From Flavobacterium galactosidilyticum (GTDB taxonomy: Bacteria > Bacteroidota > Bacteroidia > Flavobacteriales > Flavobacteriaceae), in contig NZ_CP087135.1 in assembly GCF_020911945.1 (NCBI RefSeq), forward strand, positions 2,778,001 to 2,842,000: a DNA stretch of 64,000 nt. Reading direction: 5' to 3'. Positions within the stretch are counted from its first letter, which is position 1. Every line of letters starts with the position of its first letter. Under the pieces are notes generated by a model that was given only the letters and a program-made list of their open reading frames with translations, was not told the origin of the DNA and made no database searches. Below are positions 62,711 to 64,000 of this stretch, in pieces. Both the position numbers and the translations under genes were made by a program.

Positions 62711-64000
62711 CTTTTGTCAATTATTTGTTTGTACATCTCTATGTATTCCTGACATACACGTTCCCATGAATGGTCTGTGTTCATGCCCATTTTTCTAATT
62801 TTGTTTAGTTGCTTTTTATCGTCATATAATTTAATCGCTCTTTGGATTGAATAACAAACATCACCCACTGTTGCTTGATCGTGACAGATACCATTTCCCC
62901 CGTCTCCAAAATCAATTACGGTATCTTTCAAACCTCCAGTTCTTCTTACAATTGGAATAGTACCATATCGCATTGAATACATTTGGTTTAAACCACATGG
63001 CTCTACTCTTGAAGGCATCAGTAGGAAATCAGCACCAGCATAAATCAAGTGAGCTAGTTCTTCGTTGTACCCAATAAAAGCATTGTAATTGCCTTTATAA
63101 TCTTGCAACAAACTGCTTAATTGGCTTTCGATCATGCTGTTTCCGGAGCCTAAAATTAAAATGTTCAATTTTTGATAATTCTCAGACAAAGCAACTGCTG
63201 AAGCATGCGGCAATAAATCTCCTCCTTTTTCTTCTAACAATCGACCAATAAAACTAAATAATGGTTTTGTTGGATCTAAATTAAAAAGTTTACATAATTT
63301 CTCTTTATTTTCTTGTTTTCCAACTTCATAATTTTTTATGGAGTAGTTTTTTTCAAGAGCAGTATCAGTTGCTGGATCCCAAACTTCAATATCGATACCG
63401 TTCAAAATACCTTTTGATTTATAACGAACCATATTAAATAATGCTTCTAAACCATTGGCTGAAAAATTAATTTCATTCAAGTAATTGGGTGAAACAGTTG
63501 TTACAGCCCATGCACATTTGATAGCAACAGCTAACGAATTGATACAATTACCCCACTCCAAGACATTGACGTGTGACAAATCAAATTCAGGTACATAATA
63601 CAACTTATCAAAACTAAATTGTCCTTGATACAAGCCATTGTGAATCGTAATCATGGACGGAGTATATTGTAGCCTATTGTATTTATGACAATACAACATC
63701 ATAAAGGGAATTAATCCAGTGTGATGATCATGGCAATTAATTACATCCGGCATCTCGTTTCTACCTATTATCCAATCTAAAGTGGCGATTTGGAAAGATA
63801 AAAAACGCTCAATATCATCTTGATGACCATATACGTCTTTCCTATCAAACAACTCGGGAATTTCGATTTGGTACAATTCAAATCCTAACCTATCTGTTGT
63901 TTCTTTTAAGACATTGAAAGGAAAATTGAAATTACCTAACTTAACATGTCCCCAATGTACACATTCAAATTCATTTTCTTTTCGGAACTTAGTATCGTAG
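62707..64000 (-). CDS. glgA: Glycogen synthase (5' end outside window)
   Basis: Transfers glucose from ADP-glucose to the growing alpha-1,4 chain (GT5 family). The frame stays open to the right edge: codons upstream of the TTG at 63876 still encode GlgA-like sequence (HWGHVKLGNFNFPFNVLK), so the true start is to the right, and about 50 residues, including the N-terminal KxGGL motif, are missing. About 430 residues are visible: NCHDHHTGLIPFML-like NCHDHHTGLIPFMM, GILNGID, FIGRLLEEKGGDLL, and the nucleotide-sugar site MPSRVEPCGLNQMYSM followed by RRTGGLKDTV. First visible gene of glgA-glgC-glgB. Confidence 0.95.
   Translation of the reverse strand, partial: YDTKFRKENEFECVHWGHVKLGNFNFPFNVLKETTDRLGFELYQIEIPELFDRKDVYGHQDDIERFLSFQIATLDWIIGRNEMPDVINCHDHHTGLIPFMMLYCHKYNRLQYTPSMITIHNGLYQGQFSFDKLYYVPEFDLSHVNVLEWGNCINSLAVAIKCAWAVTTVSPNYLNEINFSANGLEALFNMVRYKSKGILNGIDIEVWDPATDTALEKNYSIKNYEVGKQENKEKLCKLFNLDPTKPLFSFIGRLLEEKGGDLLPHASAVALSENYQKLNILILGSGNSMIESQLSSLLQDYKGNYNAFIGYNEELAHLIYAGADFLLMPSRVEPCGLNQMYSMRYGTIPIVRRTGGLKDTVIDFGDGGNGICHDQATVGDVCYSIQRAIKLYDDKKQLNKIRKMGMNTDHSWERVCQEYIEMYKQIIDKR

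Noticed and set aside
62707..63876. TTG 63876 as the start of glgA
   Set aside because: The frame continues to the right edge with GlgA-like residues, so this codon is an internal leucine.

Overview
The window is AT-rich chromosomal DNA from a member of the Bacteroidetes, almost certainly the Flavobacteriaceae and close to Flavobacterium. Three things point there: type IX secretion genes (porX, porQ), lineage-typical proteins (a CAL67264-type membrane protein, a head-GIN protein, a NodT/OprM lipoprotein), and promoters with the Bacteroidetes -7 element TAnnTTTG a short distance before many start codons. I see no rRNA or tRNA gene, CRISPR array, prophage, transposase or plasmid function. The gene content is mostly core genome, and the less ordinary material lies in the spaces between genes.

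Layout from left to right. 1-4337: the end of an RND efflux permease (cut by the window edge) with its outer-membrane lipoprotein and a strong terminator. 4551-8776: porX, tsaE, a GNAT acetyltransferase, alanine dehydrogenase and a small membrane-anchored protein. 8841-12707: ung, a MutS2 without Smr domain, a 171-bp inverted-repeat element, a DCC-type protein and a 41-residue membrane protein behind an FNR-like palindrome. 12732-18275: ettA, a small membrane protein, holA, an orphan HsdR-N-domain protein, a family 2 glycosyltransferase and an OmpA lipoprotein. 18275-24428: a minus-strand run with a LytS/LytTR two-component pair, a Sua5/YrdC enzyme, UvrD/PcrA helicase and a TSUP permease. 24558-31282: a DUF7935-like protein, a beta-lactamase-like lipoprotein, a patatin, an M1 aminopeptidase, a DPH6-like ATP pyrophosphatase, DUF1697 and YhcH. 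31448-39389: recG and a complete adaptor/permease/TolC efflux operon. 39601-48657: pheT, a fasciclin protein, rpsA, a nucleoside MFS permease, cmk and porQ. 48803-56771: lon, an ECF sigma/anti-sigma operon with two predicted exported beta-repeat proteins, a UMF1-type MFS protein and an M48 lipoprotein. 56856-64000: a glycogen locus, glgA-glgC-glgB followed by a GH31 alpha-glucosidase.

Links between genes. porX and porQ both serve type IX secretion, one as regulator and one as a cell-surface component. tsaE and the Sua5/YrdC protein act in the same tRNA t6A pathway. The two RND systems use different outer-membrane partners, a lipoprotein and a signal-peptide TolC. The four glycogen genes cover ADP-glucose formation, chain extension, branching and probably breakdown. 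The ECF operon is translationally coupled (ATGA overlap, then a 17-base overlap), so its exported proteins are probably its output or the thing it senses.

The most interesting signal is a set of structured intergenic elements. Two 88-bp elements with the same borders (TAGCCCCGATTGAA ... AAGCGGGA) flank rpsA in opposite orientation; from memory they resemble the Flavo-1 RNA motif. Their apical 26-base segment (GCTTAnA-n10-GGCTnGAAG) occurs a third time alone, in a different hairpin, 150 bp farther on. Two other kinds of intergenic repeat are present, at 11866-12036 and 30158-30217. All family names come from reading motifs; no database search was run.
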